64,000 nt of DNA from Firmicutes bacterium OM04-13BH (GTDB lineage: Bacteria; Bacillota; Clostridia; Lachnospirales; Lachnospiraceae), in assembly GCA_003481745.1 (NCBI GenBank), contig QULP01000008.1, forward strand, positions 62,001 to 126,000, read 5' to 3'. A program made the position numbers and the translations under genes. Below the pieces are notes generated by a model. It saw only the letters and a list, made by a program, of their open reading frames with translations, searched no databases and was not told the origin of the DNA. Shown piece by piece: positions 29,727-40,666 of the stretch (position 1 is its first letter; each line of letters starts with the position of its first letter).

Positions 29727-30140
29727 ATGCCAACATTCAATCAGTTAGTAAGAAAAGGACGTCAGACTTCCGTTAAAAAGTCTACAGCTCCGGCACTGCA
29801 GAAGAGCTTCAACTCTTTACAGAAGAAGACAACAGATATGTCTTCTCCACAGAAAAGAGGTGTGTGTACAGCGGTTAAAACTGCTACACCTAAAAAACCT
29901 AACTCTGCTCTTAGAAAAATCGCCAGAGTTCGTCTCTCAAACGGAATCGAGGTAACAAGCTATATCCCAGGTGAAGGACATAACTTACAGGAACATAGCG
30001 TTGTTCTTATCCGTGGTGGTAGAGTAAAAGACTTACCAGGTACAAGATACCACATCATCCGTGGTACATTAGATACCGCAGGCGTTGCAAACAGACGTCA
30101 GGCCCGTTCTAAATACGGTGCTAAAAGACCGAAAAAATAA
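29727..30140 (+). CDS. rpsL: Ribosomal protein S12
   Basis: The 137-residue decoding-centre protein. The start is ATG 29727 ([12 protein letters not shown]), after CAGGAGGTG, three codons inside the open frame. Lys residues in [11 protein letters not shown] and in GGRVKDLPG are of streptomycin-susceptible type. It is the first gene of rpsL-rpsG-fusA-tuf. Confidence 0.98.
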   Translation: MPTFNQLVRKGRQTSVKKSTAPALQKSFNSLQKKTTDMSSPQKRGVCTAVKTATPKKPNSALRKIARVRLSNGIEVTSYIPGEGHNLQEHSVVLIRGGRVKDLPGTRYHIIRGTLDTAGVANRRQARSKYGAKRPKK

Positions 30141-30857
<717 letters not shown>

Positions 30858-30877
30858 TTCAATAGGAGGAAAATCCA

Positions 30878-32998
30878 TTGGCTGGAAGAGAATATCCGTT
30901 AGAGAGAACCAGAAACATTGGTATTATGGCACATATCGATGCCGGTAAGACTACTCTTACAGAGCGTATCTTATACTATACCGGTGTTAACTATAAAATC
31001 GGTGATACTCATGAAGGTACTGCTACCATGGACTGGATGGAACAGGAACAGGAAAGAGGTATCACAATTACTTCAGCCGCAACAACTTGTCACTGGACTT
31101 TACAGGAAAACTGTAAAGCAAAACCAGGTGCACTGGAACATCGTATCAATATCATTGATACTCCAGGACACGTAGACTTCACAGTAGAAGTTGAACGTTC
31201 CTTACGTGTACTTGACGGTGCAGTTGGTGTATTCTGTGCAAAAGGCGGCGTTGAGCCTCAGTCTGAAAATGTATGGCGTCAGGCAGATACCTACAATGTA
31301 CCACGTATGGCATTCATCAATAAGATGGATATCTTAGGTGCAAACTTCTACAATGCAGTAGATCAGATTAAGACTCGTTTAGGTAAAAACGCAATTTGCC
31401 TTCAGTTACCAATCGGTAAAGAAGACGAGTTCAAAGGAATCATCGACTTATTCGAAATGAAAGCTTACATCTACAATGATGATAAGGGTGAGGATATCAC
31501 AATCACAGACATTCCTGAAGATATGCAGGAAGATGCAGAACTGTATCATACAGAACTCATCGAAAAAATCTGTGAATTAGACGATGATTTAATGATGGAA
31601 TACCTTGAAGGTGAAGAACCTTCTATCGATGCATTAAAAGCAGCTCTGAGAAAAGGTACATGTGAATGTGCAGCTGTTCCGGTTTGCTGTGGTTCTGCAT
31701 ACAGAAACAAAGGTGTTCAGAAATTACTGGATGCAATTCTTGAATTCATGCCAGCTCCTACAGACATCCCGGCTATCAAGGGTGTTGATATGGACGGAAA
31801 TGAAATTGAGAGACATTCTTCTGATGAAGAACCATTCTCAGCTTTAGCATTCAAGATTATGGCTGACCCATTCGTTGGTAAGCTTGCATTCTTCCGTGTA
31901 TATTCAGGTACAATGAACTCCGGTTCTTACGTACTGAACGCTACAAAAGGTAAAAAAGAGCGTGTTGGTCGTATCCTTCAGATGCACGCTAACAAGAGAC
32001 AGGAACTTGATAAAGTTTATTCAGGTGATATCGCAGCTGCTGTTGGTTTCAAAAACACAACAACAGGTGATACAATCTGTGATGAACAGCATCCGGTAAT
32101 CCTGGAATCCATGGAATTCCCAGAACCAGTTATCGAGCTTGCTATCGAGCCTAAGACAAAAGCTGGTCAGGGTAAACTGGGTGAAGCTTTAGTAAAACTT
32201 GCTGAAGAAGACCCGACATTCCGTGCTCATACAGATCAGGAAACTGGTCAGACAATTATCGCTGGTATGGGTGAGCTTCATCTGGATATCATCGTTGACC
32301 GTCTGCTTCGTGAATTCAAAGTAGAAGCTAACGTTGGTGCTCCTCAGGTTGCTTACAAAGAAACCATCACAAAAGCAGTTGACGTTGACAGCAAATATGC
32401 AAAACAGTCCGGTGGACGTGGTCAGTACGGTCACTGTAAAGTTAAATTCGAGCCTATGGATGCCAACGGTGAAGAACTGTACAAGTTTGAATCCACAGTT
32501 GTTGGTGGTGCTATTCCGAAGGAATACATCCCGGCAGTAGGCGAAGGTATCGAAGAAGCTATGAAAGCTGGTATCCTTGGAGGATTCCCAGTTGTTGGTG
32601 TACATGCAAATGTATACGATGGTTCTTACCATGAAGTCGACTCCTCTGAAATGGCATTCCACATTGCTGGTTCTTTAGCATTCAAAGATGCTATGCAGAA
32701 AGCAGCACCAGTACTTCTTGAGCCAATCATGAAAGTCGAAGTAACAACACCGGAAGATTACATGGGTGATGTTATTGGTGATATTAACTCTCGTCGTGGA
32801 CGTATCGAAGGTATGGACGATATCGGCGGTGGTAAAATGATTCGTGGATATGTTCCGCTTTCCGAAATGTTCGGATATGCAACAGACCTGCGTTCCAGAA
32901 CACAGGGTCGTGGTAACTACTCCATGTTCTTTGAAAAATACGAGCCAGTACCAAAATCCGTACAGGAAAAAGTACTCGCTGGTAAAGCTACAAAATAA
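30878..32998 (+). CDS. fusA: Elongation factor G
   Basis: The 706-residue translocase GTPase. The G1 loop is AHIDAGKT (about residues 18-25), with switch [10 protein letters not shown] and NKMD. Domain IV ([16 protein letters not shown]) and domain V follow. The start is a TTG preceded by AGGAGG, the only start that gives a normal N-terminus ([24 protein letters not shown]). The stop is 20 bp after rpsG's neighbourhood in the same transcript. Confidence 0.97.
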   Translation: MAGREYPLERTRNIGIMAHIDAGKTTLTERILYYTGVNYKIGDTHEGTATMDWMEQEQERGITITSAATTCHWTLQENCKAKPGALEHRINIIDTPGHVDFTVEVERSLRVLDGAVGVFCAKGGVEPQSENVWRQADTYNVPRMAFINKMDILGANFYNAVDQIKTRLGKNAICLQLPIGKEDEFKGIIDLFEMKAYIYNDDKGEDITITDIPEDMQEDAELYHTELIEKICELDDDLMMEYLEGEEPSIDALKAALRKGTCECAAVPVCCGSAYRNKGVQKLLDAILEFMPAPTDIPAIKGVDMDGNEIERHSSDEEPFSALAFKIMADPFVGKLAFFRVYSGTMNSGSYVLNATKGKKERVGRILQMHANKRQELDKVYSGDIAAAVGFKNTTTGDTICDEQHPVILESMEFPEPVIELAIEPKTKAGQGKLGEALVKLAEEDPTFRAHTDQETGQTIIAGMGELHLDIIVDRLLREFKVEANVGAPQVAYKETITKAVDVDSKYAKQSGGRGQYGHCKVKFEPMDANGEELYKFESTVVGGAIPKEYIPAVGEGIEEAMKAGILGGFPVVGVHANVYDGSYHEVDSSEMAFHIAGSLAFKDAMQKAAPVLLEPIMKVEVTTPEDYMGDVIGDINSRRGRIEGMDDIGGGKMIRGYVPLSEMFGYATDLRSRTQGRGNYSMFFEKYEPVPKSVQEKVLAGKATK

Positions 32999-33024
32999 TC
33001 AGTCGTATTTATTGATAAAAAAAC

Positions 33025-33053
33025 TTGCAAATATCCTTGATTTGCAATATAAT
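33025..33053 (+). promoter_or_regulatory. tuf promoter within a palindrome
   Basis: TTGCAA, 17 bp spacer, TATAAT. The spacer and -10 overlap an 11-bp inverted repeat, TATCCTTGATT / AATCAAGGATA, so a regulator or cruciform could act here. tuf therefore has its own promoter in addition to read-through from fusA. Confidence 0.7.
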
Positions 33054-33173
33054 CAAGGATAGCAGGTTGAATATATTTTAATATAATATTGGTATATTCC
33101 GACGTCTCGTAATGAGGCAGTAAGCAAACAAAAATTGCCCGTACGGGGCGCATAAACAAGGAGGACATTCAAA

Positions 33174-34367
33174 ATGGCAAAAGCTAAATTTGAAAGAAGC
33201 AAACCGCATTGTAACATTGGTACCATCGGACACGTTGACCATGGTAAAACAACATTAACAGCTGCAATCACAAAAGTTCTGGCTGAAAGAGTTGCTGGTA
33301 ACTCAGCTACAGATTTCGAGAACATTGATAAAGCTCCAGAAGAAAGAGAACGTGGTATCACAATTTCTACAGCACACGTTGAATATGAAACAGAACATCG
33401 TCACTATGCACACGTTGACTGCCCAGGACATGCCGATTACGTTAAAAACATGATCACAGGTGCTGCTCAGATGGATGGTGCTATCTTAGTTGTAGCTGCA
33501 ACTGATGGTGTTATGGCTCAGACAAAAGAACATATCCTTCTGTCTCGTCAGGTAGGTGTTCCTTACATCGTTGTATTCCTGAACAAATGTGATATGGTTG
33601 ATGACGAAGAACTTCTTGAACTGGTAGAAATGGAAGTTCGTGAACTGTTAGACGAATATGATTTCCCAGGCGATGATACTCCAATCATCAAAGGTTCTGC
33701 TCTGAAAGCTCTGGAAGATCCAGCAAGCGAATGGGGCGACAAAATCATGGAACTTATGGATGCTGTAGACAGCTACATTCCAGACCCACAGCGTGACACA
33801 GACAAACCATTCATCATGCCTGTAGAAGACGTATTCTCTATCACAGGTCGTGGTACAGTTGCTACTGGTAGAGTAGAAGCTGGTGTTCTTCACGTATCTG
33901 AAGAAGTTGAAATCGTTGGTCTGAAAGAAGAAACACGTAAAGTTGTTGTAACTGGTATTGAAATGTTCCGTAAACTGTTAGACGAAGCTCAGGCTGGTGA
34001 TAACATCGGTGCACTTCTTCGTGGTGTTCAGAGAAACGAAATCGAAAGAGGACAGGTTCTTGCTAAACCAGGAACAATCACATGCCATACAAAATTCACA
34101 GCTCAGGTTTACGTTCTGACAAAAGATGAAGGTGGTCGTCATACACCGTTCTTCAACAACTATCGTCCACAGTTCTACTTCAGAACAACAGACGTAACAG
34201 GTGTTTGTAACTTACCAGAAGGTACAGAAATGTGCATGCCTGGTGATAACGTAGAAATGACAATCGAACTGATTCACCCAATCGCTATGAGCCAGGGTCT
34301 TACATTCGCTATCCGTGAAGGTGGACGTACTGTAGGATCAGGACGTGTTGCTACAATCATCGAGTAA
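33174..34367 (+). CDS. tuf: Elongation factor Tu
   Basis: The 397-residue GTPase delivers aminoacyl-tRNA. G1 is [16 protein letters not shown]3 is [12 protein letters not shown], and NKCD is present. AAGGAGGA precedes the ATG. The final 54 coding bases plus stop are the attachment site for two integrated elements, and each integration supplies a replacement 3' end, so the protein remains complete (ending [14 protein letters not shown]). Confidence 0.98.
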   Translation: MAKAKFERSKPHCNIGTIGHVDHGKTTLTAAITKVLAERVAGNSATDFENIDKAPEERERGITISTAHVEYETEHRHYAHVDCPGHADYVKNMITGAAQMDGAILVVAATDGVMAQTKEHILLSRQVGVPYIVVFLNKCDMVDDEELLELVEMEVRELLDEYDFPGDDTPIIKGSALKALEDPASEWGDKIMELMDAVDSYIPDPQRDTDKPFIMPVEDVFSITGRGTVATGRVEAGVLHVSEEVEIVGLKEETRKVVVTGIEMFRKLLDEAQAGDNIGALLRGVQRNEIERGQVLAKPGTITCHTKFTAQVYVLTKDEGGRHTPFFNNYRPQFYFRTTDVTGVCNLPEGTEMCMPGDNVEMTIELIHPIAMSQGLTFAIREGGRTVGSGRVATIIE

Positions 34368-34368
34368 T
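34314..34368 (+). other. Attachment repeat 1 (attL of element A, 3' end of tuf)
   Basis: 55 bp identical to 43509-43563 and 51/55 identical to 59891-59945. It covers the last 18 codons of tuf with the stop. Confidence 0.9.
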
Positions 34369-34386
34369 TATAACTTGATATAAATT

Positions 34387-34456
34387 GAGTGTCAGGAGTA
34401 CACTCTGTGTCCAAACGTAAGATACCCCAGAAACCTTGTGTTTCTGGGGTTTTTCT
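34387..34456 (+). terminator. tuf 3' UTR module and terminator, copy 1
   Basis: Hairpin GAGTGT/ACACTC, the conserved linker GTGTCCAAACGTAAGATA, then terminator ACCCCAGAAAC-cttgt-GTTTCTGGGGT with T-run. The module recurs after both other attachment repeats. Confidence 0.9.
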
Positions 34457-34563
34457 GTACTCTAAGAAAAGAATTATTCGTAAATTTATCAGATTTGCAA
34501 TAGCGAAACATTTATCAGCAAGATGAAATACAGATAAATTTATAATTGAAAAATAAGACCAGC

Positions 34564-34585
34564 GGTGCCAAAACGGTGCCAAAAA
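34564..34585 (+). repeat. Integrase arm-type direct repeats, element A left
   Basis: Two 11-bp copies GGTGCCAAAAC / GGTGCCAAAAA. The same pair recurs near the right end at 43389-43408, as expected of arm sites for the integrase N-terminal domain. Confidence 0.65.
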
Positions 34586-34588
34586 GAA

Positions 34589-34620
34589 ACTCCTGCGAAT
34601 GTTTGCTATTCACAGGAGTA
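34589..34620. terminator. Terminator of the element A repressor gene
   Basis: ACTCCTGCGAAT pairs with ATTCACAGGAGT (one mismatch); T-rich on both flanks, so it can act in both directions. Confidence 0.8.
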
Positions 34621-34625
34621 ATTTT

Positions 34626-35108
34626 TTACCAGCCTTTGATCTGTTTGATCTGTTCAGCACGTTCCGGATCACGATGATATTGTAGTTTCAGACGGATAGT
34701 TTCCACAACTTCCTGTCTGGATTCATCATCAAGCTGATAGAACGATGTAAGCAGATTATCTACATCAGGCATACTGTTCTTACCGAAAAGGTACATCAGC
34801 GGATACATAGAATTTTTTAAGTAAGTCTTTACACGACTTGCGTCTAATGCTCCGTTCAAACCGTCTGGAAGTGTAGGATAAATCTCTTCTTCCTTAATTG
34901 TGCCAGAAAATGGACTGGCAGAACATATCTCATTCACATCAATTTGCAATTCATTCGCAAGTCTTAATGCAAAATCAAATCGAATATTGGAATCTTTTTG
35001 AATAATTGAATATAAGGTTGTAGCACTGATTCCGGTTGCCTTTGCAATTTTGCGGACATTTGTGCCTTTTTCATCAAGATATTTCTTTAAATTTTTACCG
35101 TCACCCAT
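34626..35108 (-). CDS. Xre-family repressor of element A
   Basis: The 160-residue protein has an N-terminal helix-turn-helix (about residues 5-60: NLKKYLDEKGTNVRKIAKATGISATTLYSIIQKDSNIRFD) and a C-terminal helical region (DDESRQEVVETIRLKLQYHRDPERAEQIKQI). I start at ATG 35108 because AAGGAGGA lies just before it; an upstream in-frame ATG would overlap that site. It is divergent from excisionase-integrase, with TACGA palindromes between, and so is a probable lysogeny-type repressor of excision and integration. Confidence 0.85.
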   Translation of the reverse strand: MGDGKNLKKYLDEKGTNVRKIAKATGISATTLYSIIQKDSNIRFDFALRLANELQIDVNEICSASPFSGTIKEEEIYPTLPDGLNGALDASRVKTYLKNSMYPLMYLFGKNSMPDVDNLLTSFYQLDDESRQEVVETIRLKLQYHRDPERAEQIKQIKGW

Positions 35109-35204
35109 AGAATCCTCCTTTTTCATATATTAGAAAATTACGAAAAACATAAATCTATAAAATATCATAACACAGACGTGGAATAAAATAAAGAAAAAAT
35201 AGTG

Positions 35205-35283
35205 TACGAAGTTCGTAAAAATGTGTTTACGAAATATTGACAACGATAGAAATACATGATATTATCAATTTACGAAAATCGTA
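35205..35283 (+). promoter_or_regulatory. xis-int promoter flanked by operator palindromes (element A)
   Basis: TTGACA (35237-35242), 17 bp, TATTAT (35260-35265). TACGAAGTTCGTA (35205-35217) and TACGAAAATCGTA (35271-35283) are palindromes on either side, and a further TACGAA half-site lies at 35229. This fits repression by the divergent Xre protein. Confidence 0.75.
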
Positions 35284-35340
35284 CAGATATAGAAATACAG
35301 TAAACGTATTCTATATCTGGAGAGGAAAGGAGGAGGCAAT

Positions 35341-35535
35341 ATGGCAAGTTACAATTATATGATGAGTGCTGATGAAGTGGCACAGGAATTAAACTGCTCA
35401 AAATCTCATGCCTATAAACTGGTGAAAGCTATGAATAAAGAATTATCTGCACAGGGATATATTACGATGGCTGGAAGAATACCAAAGGCGTTTTGGGCAA
35501 AAAAGATGTATGGCTATGAAATAGCAGGAAATTAG
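35341..35535 (+). CDS. Excisionase-like helix-turn-helix protein (element A)
   Basis: The 64-residue protein has a winged-helix/MerR-like start (YMMSADEVAQELNCSKSHAYKLVKAMNKEL) and a basic wing (GRIPKAFWAKKMYGY). It sits 11 bp before the integrase and has a near-identical partner in element B (44538-44732). Size and position match Tn916-type excisionases that direct integrase toward excision. AGGAGG overlaps the region just before the ATG. Confidence 0.8.
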   Translation: MASYNYMMSADEVAQELNCSKSHAYKLVKAMNKELSAQGYITMAGRIPKAFWAKKMYGYEIAGN

Positions 35536-35546
35536 GGAGGATCAAT

Positions 35547-36638
35547 ATGGCTTACAGAGAAAAAGACACAAAAAAATGGACAGCCCAGTGGTTTGAGACA
35601 AATGTCATGGGTGAGAAGAAAAAACGCAGAAAGCGTGGATTTGAAACAAAGCGAGAAGCATTGGAGTTTGAACGAAGCAAAAAGTTGAGCAATGAGCGAA
35701 GTATGGATATGAAGCTGAGCGATTTTATTGAGATTTATTTTTCAGACAAACAAAATGATCTGAAAGATCGAACAATCAAAAATAAAAGATATATGATGCA
35801 ACAGCATATAGTTCCATATTTTGGAAATCAGATGATGAGTGAGATCAAGGCTTCGCAGATTATTCAGTGGCAGAATGAAATACAGAAGAAAGGATATTCA
35901 GATTCTTATTTGAGAATGATACAGAATCAGTTGACCAGCCTGTTTACACATGCAGCTAAAATCTATGATCTGCCGGTTAATCCATGCAAGAAAGTGAAAC
36001 GAATGGGAAATTCAGATTCGAGAAGTTTGAACTTCTGGACACTGGACGAGTACAAACAGTTTATACAGACAATGGAGCCGGGAACAAGATATTATCTTAT
36101 GTTTGAGATGTTGTTCTGGACTGGATGCAGGATCGGGGAGCTGCTTGCGATTACAAAAGCTGATATCAATTTTGAAAAGAATCGGCTTAGTATCAATAAG
36201 ACTTATTACCGGACAGGAATGCAGGATATTATCACAGAACCGAAAACAAAACAGTCCTTTCGGACAATCGAAATTCCGGAATTTCTGAAAGAGGAAATTA
36301 AGGAATTTGTAGATGGTCATTACGGAATGCCGGATACAGAAAGATTATTTCCGGTTGTTCAGGAAGCGGTACAGCATAAGATGAAACGGCAGATTGAGCT
36401 GGCAGGAGTGAAGAAAATTCGAGTGCATGATATCAGGCACAGCCATGTGGCTTATCTTATTGAGAAAGGTGTGGAACCGTTATTGATTCGGGACAGATTA
36501 GGTCATAAAGATATTCGTATAACATTGAACACTTATGGACATCTTTATCCAAATCAGCAGAGAAAGATTGCAAATCTTCTGGATAATGAAAATGGAAATG
36601 CTGTTACCGGATTGGGAGAAGAAAGAGATGAATGTTGA
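35547..36638 (+). CDS. Tyrosine integrase of element A
   Basis: The 363-residue site-specific recombinase has an N-terminal arm-binding domain (AYREKDTKKWTAQWFETNVMGEKKKRRKRGFETKREAL), a SAM-like core-binding domain, and a catalytic domain with Arg near 194 (TGCRIGEL), HxxR near 293 (HDIRHSH) and the Tyr nucleophile near 329 (LNTYGHLYP). GGGAGG precedes the ATG. It is about as long as Tn916 Int but distinct from it. It presumably recombines the 55-bp tuf sites; arm repeats are seen near both ends of the element. Confidence 0.93.
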   Translation: MAYREKDTKKWTAQWFETNVMGEKKKRRKRGFETKREALEFERSKKLSNERSMDMKLSDFIEIYFSDKQNDLKDRTIKNKRYMMQQHIVPYFGNQMMSEIKASQIIQWQNEIQKKGYSDSYLRMIQNQLTSLFTHAAKIYDLPVNPCKKVKRMGNSDSRSLNFWTLDEYKQFIQTMEPGTRYYLMFEMLFWTGCRIGELLAITKADINFEKNRLSINKTYYRTGMQDIITEPKTKQSFRTIEIPEFLKEEIKEFVDGHYGMPDTERLFPVVQEAVQHKMKRQIELAGVKKIRVHDIRHSHVAYLIEKGVEPLLIRDRLGHKDIRITLNTYGHLYPNQQRKIANLLDNENGNAVTGLGEERDEC

Positions 36639-36807
36639 AAAGGCAAAAGAAAAAGCCCAGATAAATAATCTGAGCAAGTTCTCTGATAATCAGATTCACT
36701 GATATACCATCTTGGCAGATTCAGTATATCACGAATCGGGAAATACGACAATTCCCGAATATCTGTTCATCAGAGACTTGCCCGGGAGGGCAAGAGGAGA
36801 TGATGGA

Positions 36808-37890
36808 ATGAATATGAATGAAAAAAATAAAATTGAGAATTGTAGAATAGAACCAAAACTGAAACTGATCAATATGGATTCAGTAGAGGTGGAACAGGTA
36901 GAATGGCTGCTTTATCCGTTTATTCCTTATGGAAAAGTGACCATTATACAGGGAGATCCAGGAGAAGGCAAGACAACGATGGTACTTCAGATTATTGCAA
37001 AACTGACCAGAGGAGAGCCGATTCTTCCTGTTACTGATACAACGAAAACAAAAGAAAAACGAAGTGATGAAGTCGATAGTGAGAATGAAGATTTAGATGC
37101 TGAAGATAATATGCAGGAACAGTCTTCTGTGTCACCTGTAAATGTAATCTATCAGACAGCAGAAGATGGACTTGGAGATACTATCAAACCCAGATTACTT
37201 GCTGCAGGTGCAGATTGTTCAAAGGTGATGGTGATTGATGACAGTGACCAGCCACTGACAATGGCAGATGTTCGATTGGAAGAAGCAATCGTGCAGACAA
37301 AAGCAAAAATGGTTGTCCTTGATCCGATTCAGGGGTTCCTGGGAGCAAACGTAGACATGCACAGAGCAAATGAGATTAGACCATTGATGAAGCGTATAGC
37401 AGTGCTGGCAGAAAAATATCACTGTGCAGTCATTTTGATTGGTCATATGAATAAAAACAGCAACGGCAAATCTTCTTATCGTGGACTTGGCTCCATTGAT
37501 TTTCAGGCTGCTGCAAGGAGTGTTCTGATTGTCGGGCGAGTTAAGGAAGAACCGGAAGTAAGAGTAGTATGTCATACGAAGAGTTCTCTTGCACCGGAAG
37601 GAACGTCCATTGCATTCAGGCTGGATAAGAATAATGGATTTGAATGGATTGGAGAATATGATATCAGTGCCGACGAACTTCTTAATGGAGATGGAAGAGG
37701 ACAGAAAAGCCGGAAAGCAAAAGAATTTCTCCTTGAGATACTGGCAAATGGAGGAATGACACAGAAGAAAATTGCCGAAGAAGCAGAAGCCAGAGGAATT
37801 AAAAGTAAAACTCTATGGAACGCCAAACGGGAACTTGAAATTGATTCCGTAAAGCGTGGAAAGCAATGGTATTGGATGTTGCCAGAATAA
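36808..37890 (+). CDS. RepA/RecA-like AAA ATPase (element A)
   Basis: The 360-residue protein is of the AAA_25/RepA hexameric helicase type. Walker A is GDPGEGKTTM, Walker B is MVVLDPIQGFLG, and the later motif VILIGHMNK is typical of this family. An acidic insert of about 30 residues (KEKRSDEVDSENEDLDAEDNMQEQ) separates the first strands and is absent from the element B partner. The C-terminus has a winged-helix look (GGMTQKKIAEEAEARGIKSKTLWNAKREL). The start 36808 follows GAGGAGATG. It likely supports replication of the excised form. Short inverted repeats fill 36660-36780. Confidence 0.85.
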   Translation: MNMNEKNKIENCRIEPKLKLINMDSVEVEQVEWLLYPFIPYGKVTIIQGDPGEGKTTMVLQIIAKLTRGEPILPVTDTTKTKEKRSDEVDSENEDLDAEDNMQEQSSVSPVNVIYQTAEDGLGDTIKPRLLAAGADCSKVMVIDDSDQPLTMADVRLEEAIVQTKAKMVVLDPIQGFLGANVDMHRANEIRPLMKRIAVLAEKYHCAVILIGHMNKNSNGKSSYRGLGSIDFQAAARSVLIVGRVKEEPEVRVVCHTKSSLAPEGTSIAFRLDKNNGFEWIGEYDISADELLNGDGRGQKSRKAKEFLLEILANGGMTQKKIAEEAEARGIKSKTLWNAKRELEIDSVKRGKQWYWMLPE

Positions 37891-37957
37891 AAATGGAAGA
37901 TGGCAAGATTACCATTTCTTAAGAAGAGGGAATCTTGCTACCTTGAAAGGAGAACAG

Positions 37958-38197
37958 ATGCAAAATAAAAGTGTACAGATTCCATACGAGTTATTCTTTC
38001 AGCTCTTGCAATATTTTTTGATGGATAACTACGATGGCGAAGAAATAATCCGGTTGGGATTGGAGAAAAAACTGGATGCAATGGTGAATCGTGAAGTATA
38101 CAGCAAATCCCAAACAGCACCAACGGAAGAAGAAAGAGAAAAGTTCCGGCAGGAATATCTGGACAGACGGGGAATACCGGAGAACTTTCGATGGTAA
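37958..38197 (+). CDS. Small conserved element protein (element A)
   Basis: The 79-residue charged protein has a well-conserved C-terminal half (LEKKLDAMVNREVYSKSQTAPTEEEREKFRQEYLDRRG), nearly the same as its element B partner at 47053-47286, while the N-terminal 35 residues diverge. AAAGGAG precedes ATG 37958. I do not know its function; the constant place between the ATPase and mobilization genes suggests an accessory role in replication or mobilization. Confidence 0.8.
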   Translation: MQNKSVQIPYELFFQLLQYFLMDNYDGEEIIRLGLEKKLDAMVNREVYSKSQTAPTEEEREKFRQEYLDRRGIPENFRW

Positions 38198-38220
38198 AGG
38201 TTCTTTCTGAACACTTTATT

Positions 38221-38243
38221 ACAGGAGCGTGTCACGCACCTGT
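38221..38243. repeat. 23-bp palindrome, element A copy
   Basis: ACAGG-a-GCGTG-t-CACGC-a-CCTGT. Both stems are kept in element B (47310-47332) at the same place between the same genes. Confidence 0.7.
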
Positions 38244-38371
38244 AGATAGCAGACAAGGAGAATGTTGGTAAGGTGTAGTCGGGAGTTGACTGGCGTAGAA
38301 GAGAATTTTCAAAAGGGAGCCCTGATTCAGGGCGCCCCTGCGGAAACGGTAGATGAAAGGAGATTGGCACA

Positions 38372-38599
38372 ATGAGAGAAGGAAGATTAGGATATAACAG
38401 TTATAACAAAAGATATGGATTATTATCATCAGATCTATGGATTGATACAGGATTTCACTGTGGAGAATGCCTGGAAGTGTTGCTTGATGATGAATGGGTT
38501 CAGACCAGAATGGAAATGAATCCTGCAAGAGAATGGTATCTTGTAGGGACACCGTATTGTGGTGATTTGGAATATATTCGGGCAAGGATACCGGAGTAA
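38372..38599 (+). CDS. DUF5348-like small protein (element A)
   Basis: The 75-residue protein (RLGYNSYNKRYGLLSSDLWIDTGFHCGECLEVLLDDEWVQTRMEMN...REWYLVGTPYCGDLEYIRARIPE) resembles the small DUF5348 family common on Firmicute mobile elements. Its partner at 47437-47664 is about 85% alike. GAAAGGAG precedes the ATG. The function is unknown. It lies directly before the oriT candidate and relaxase gene. Confidence 0.75.
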   Translation: MREGRLGYNSYNKRYGLLSSDLWIDTGFHCGECLEVLLDDEWVQTRMEMNPAREWYLVGTPYCGDLEYIRARIPE

Positions 38600-38617
38600 A
38601 GGTCTCTGTACCCCCGG

Positions 38618-38690
38618 AGGGCGCAAGGGTACTTTTGATGGACGGTACGGCTGTCGAAAGTGCTTTTGCGTTACTTTTGACAAAAGTAAC
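38618..38690 (+). other. Candidate oriT of element A
   Basis: Conserved nearly base for base in element B (47709-47779). Two nested structures are seen: CGCAAGGGTACTTTTG pairing loosely with CGAAAGTGCTTTTGCG, and a perfect palindrome with arms GTTACTTTTG and CAAAAGTAAC around a central A (38670-38690). It lies about 110 bp before the MobV relaxase start, the usual place for its oriT. The nick site is not identified. Confidence 0.55.
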
Positions 38691-38800
38691 AAAACCGCCG
38701 TATCCGGCGAATATTTCTTTTTATACTATAGCTGGCAAAGATACAAATTTATGTGTCATGTCTGGCACTGGTTTTAGAAAGCGGGGTGAGGAATATAACG

Positions 38801-40216
38801 ATGAAACGAACAATCAGTGGTATGATCGGGACAGGGTCTCTGGCTCATAACAGACGAGATTTTATAGCAGAAAATGTTGATCCAGACAGAGTGCAATTAA
38901 ATATTTGTTACCGGAATGAGAATCTGAAAGAAGTCTATAAAGAGCTGTTTGATGAAGCTGTAGAACGGTATAATGTCGGGAAAAGAAAAGATCGGCAGAT
39001 TACAAATTATTATGAAAAGATTCGCCAAGGAAAACAGGAAAAGTTGTTCCATGAAGTGATTTTCCAGATTGGAAACCGAGAAGATATGGCTGTTGGAACA
39101 GAAGCAGGAGATCTGGCTGTAAACGTACTGGATGAGTATGTAAAAGATTTCCAGAAACGGAATCCGACACTTCGGGTATTTAGTTGCTATCTGCATCAGG
39201 ATGAGGCTACTCCACATCTCCATATTGACTTTATTCCTTATGTGACGGGTTGGAAAGGAAAAGGAATGGATACCAGAGTTTCACTGAAACAGGCATTAAA
39301 AAGTCTTGGATTTCAAGGTGGAAATAAGCATGATACGGAACTGAATCAGTGGATAAATCATGAAAAAGAAGTTCTGGCAGAGACTGCAAAGCAGTATGGA
39401 ATTGAATGGGAACAGAAAGGTACTCATGAGGAACATCTGGATGTCTATAACTTCAAGAAAAAAGAACGGAAAAAGGAAGTACAGGAATTGGAGCAGGAGA
39501 AAGAGCATCTAACTGCTGAAAAAGAAGAATTAACAGCACAAATTGCAGAATCCAGAGCAGATATCCAGAATTTAAAAGACGATAAGGAACAGGCAATCAA
39601 GGCGAAGCAAGAAGCAGAACAAAAGGCAGGGAGCGCAGAAAAAGAACTAAAAAGCCTGGAAGATCGCAGAGAACAGCTACAACCGATTATGGATAGTGTG
39701 AGCAAAGAAATCAAAGAATATGGAACGGTTAAAATGTTACTGCCGGAGGCGGGCACGCTAGAACGGGCAGTAACCTATCGAGATAAAAAAATTAAACCAT
39801 TGTTTCTTCAAATAAAGAATAAGGTTGCTGTAATGGCGGCTCAGGTTAAAGAACTCACGAAAGAGGTGGAAGGTTGGAAGAGAAAATATCAAAAGGTGAA
39901 ACAAAAATATAATGCTATTCAGAGAGAACTGGATGATATACGTAAAGATAATCAGAAATTGTCAGAAGAAAAAGATATATTACAAGGTGTTTCTGATAGG
40001 TATGATCGTGTTGTGCGTGTTCTTGGAATAGAAACTGTAGATACAGCAGTACAGCAGGATATTCAAAACGAGAAAGTCCTGGAAGAAAAGCGACGGATGG
40101 AACAAATGCCGAAGGGAAATATTCATGAAAGATTGGCATGGGGAATGAAAAAAAGCGAGATGGAGAATCAGCAGCGTAAGAAAACTAAATCAAAAAACAG
40201 AGAAATGGAGAGATAA
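38801..40216 (+). CDS. MobV/Pre-type relaxase (element A)
   Basis: The 471-residue mobilization nuclease nicks oriT and pilots the strand. The N-terminal relaxase domain holds the metal-binding motif HQDEATPHLHIDFIPY (about residues 128-145) and ISGMIGTGSLAHNRR at the start. From about residue 215 a long coiled coil follows (ELEQEKEHLTAEKEELTAQIAE...). ATG 38801, after GGGGTGAGG, is chosen over the earlier in-frame start at 38753. TnpV follows by 4 bp. Transfer needs a helper conjugation system. Confidence 0.9.
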   Translation: MKRTISGMIGTGSLAHNRRDFIAENVDPDRVQLNICYRNENLKEVYKELFDEAVERYNVGKRKDRQITNYYEKIRQGKQEKLFHEVIFQIGNREDMAVGTEAGDLAVNVLDEYVKDFQKRNPTLRVFSCYLHQDEATPHLHIDFIPYVTGWKGKGMDTRVSLKQALKSLGFQGGNKHDTELNQWINHEKEVLAETAKQYGIEWEQKGTHEEHLDVYNFKKKERKKEVQELEQEKEHLTAEKEELTAQIAESRADIQNLKDDKEQAIKAKQEAEQKAGSAEKELKSLEDRREQLQPIMDSVSKEIKEYGTVKMLLPEAGTLERAVTYRDKKIKPLFLQIKNKVAVMAAQVKELTKEVEGWKRKYQKVKQKYNAIQRELDDIRKDNQKLSEEKDILQGVSDRYDRVVRVLGIETVDTAVQQDIQNEKVLEEKRRMEQMPKGNIHERLAWGMKKSEMENQQRKKTKSKNREMER

Positions 40217-40220
40217 GATT

Positions 40221-40595
40221 ATGGAAACACACATTTATGATGAAAAGAACGGATTAAGCTATACTTTGCATGGAGATTATTATTTGCCGGATTTGGTATT
40301 GAATGAAGAAGAACCGATATATGGGAAATATGGAATGCTGAGGAAACAGTTTCTGAAGGAACACAGATTAGCAAAATATCAATATTTGTTGTTGACTGGA
40401 AAGCTGACGGAACACCTGAATCAGATTGATCAGGAGAGCAGAGAGCAGGTGGAAATGCTTATGGAACAGATGGCAGAAAAACAGGGCGTAACTGAAGAAT
40501 TAAAGGTACAGAATCGGACGAAGTGGGTTAGACTGATGAATAATATAAAAGCTAGTGCAGAAGAAATGGTGTTGAGAGAAATACTTTATATATAA
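40221..40595 (+). CDS. TnpV-like transposon protein (element A)
   Basis: The 124-residue protein begins THIYDEKNGLSYTLHGDYYLPDL and has LGKYGMLRKQFLKEH-like text (YGKYGMLRKQFLKEHRLAKYQYLLLTGKL), the signature of the TnpV family found in Tn4451-type and other Clostridial elements. The role is unknown. It lies 4 bp after the relaxase and is duplicated in element B (49310-49684). Confidence 0.8.
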   Translation: METHIYDEKNGLSYTLHGDYYLPDLVLNEEEPIYGKYGMLRKQFLKEHRLAKYQYLLLTGKLTEHLNQIDQESREQVEMLMEQMAEKQGVTEELKVQNRTKWVRLMNNIKASAEEMVLREILYI

Positions 40596-40666
40596 GTATT
40601 GTTTGTAAAGGACTGAACAGGAAAAGCATAATACTATCCGGCTTATTAAGATTTATTTCACATCTC

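Noticed and set aside
29727..30140. Streptomycin-resistance substitution in rpsL
   Set aside because: Both conserved Lys positions are wild type in the translated sequence.
36629..36703. A 24-residue gene overlapping the integrase end
   Set aside because: No partner at the same place in element B and no ribosome site; probably chance.
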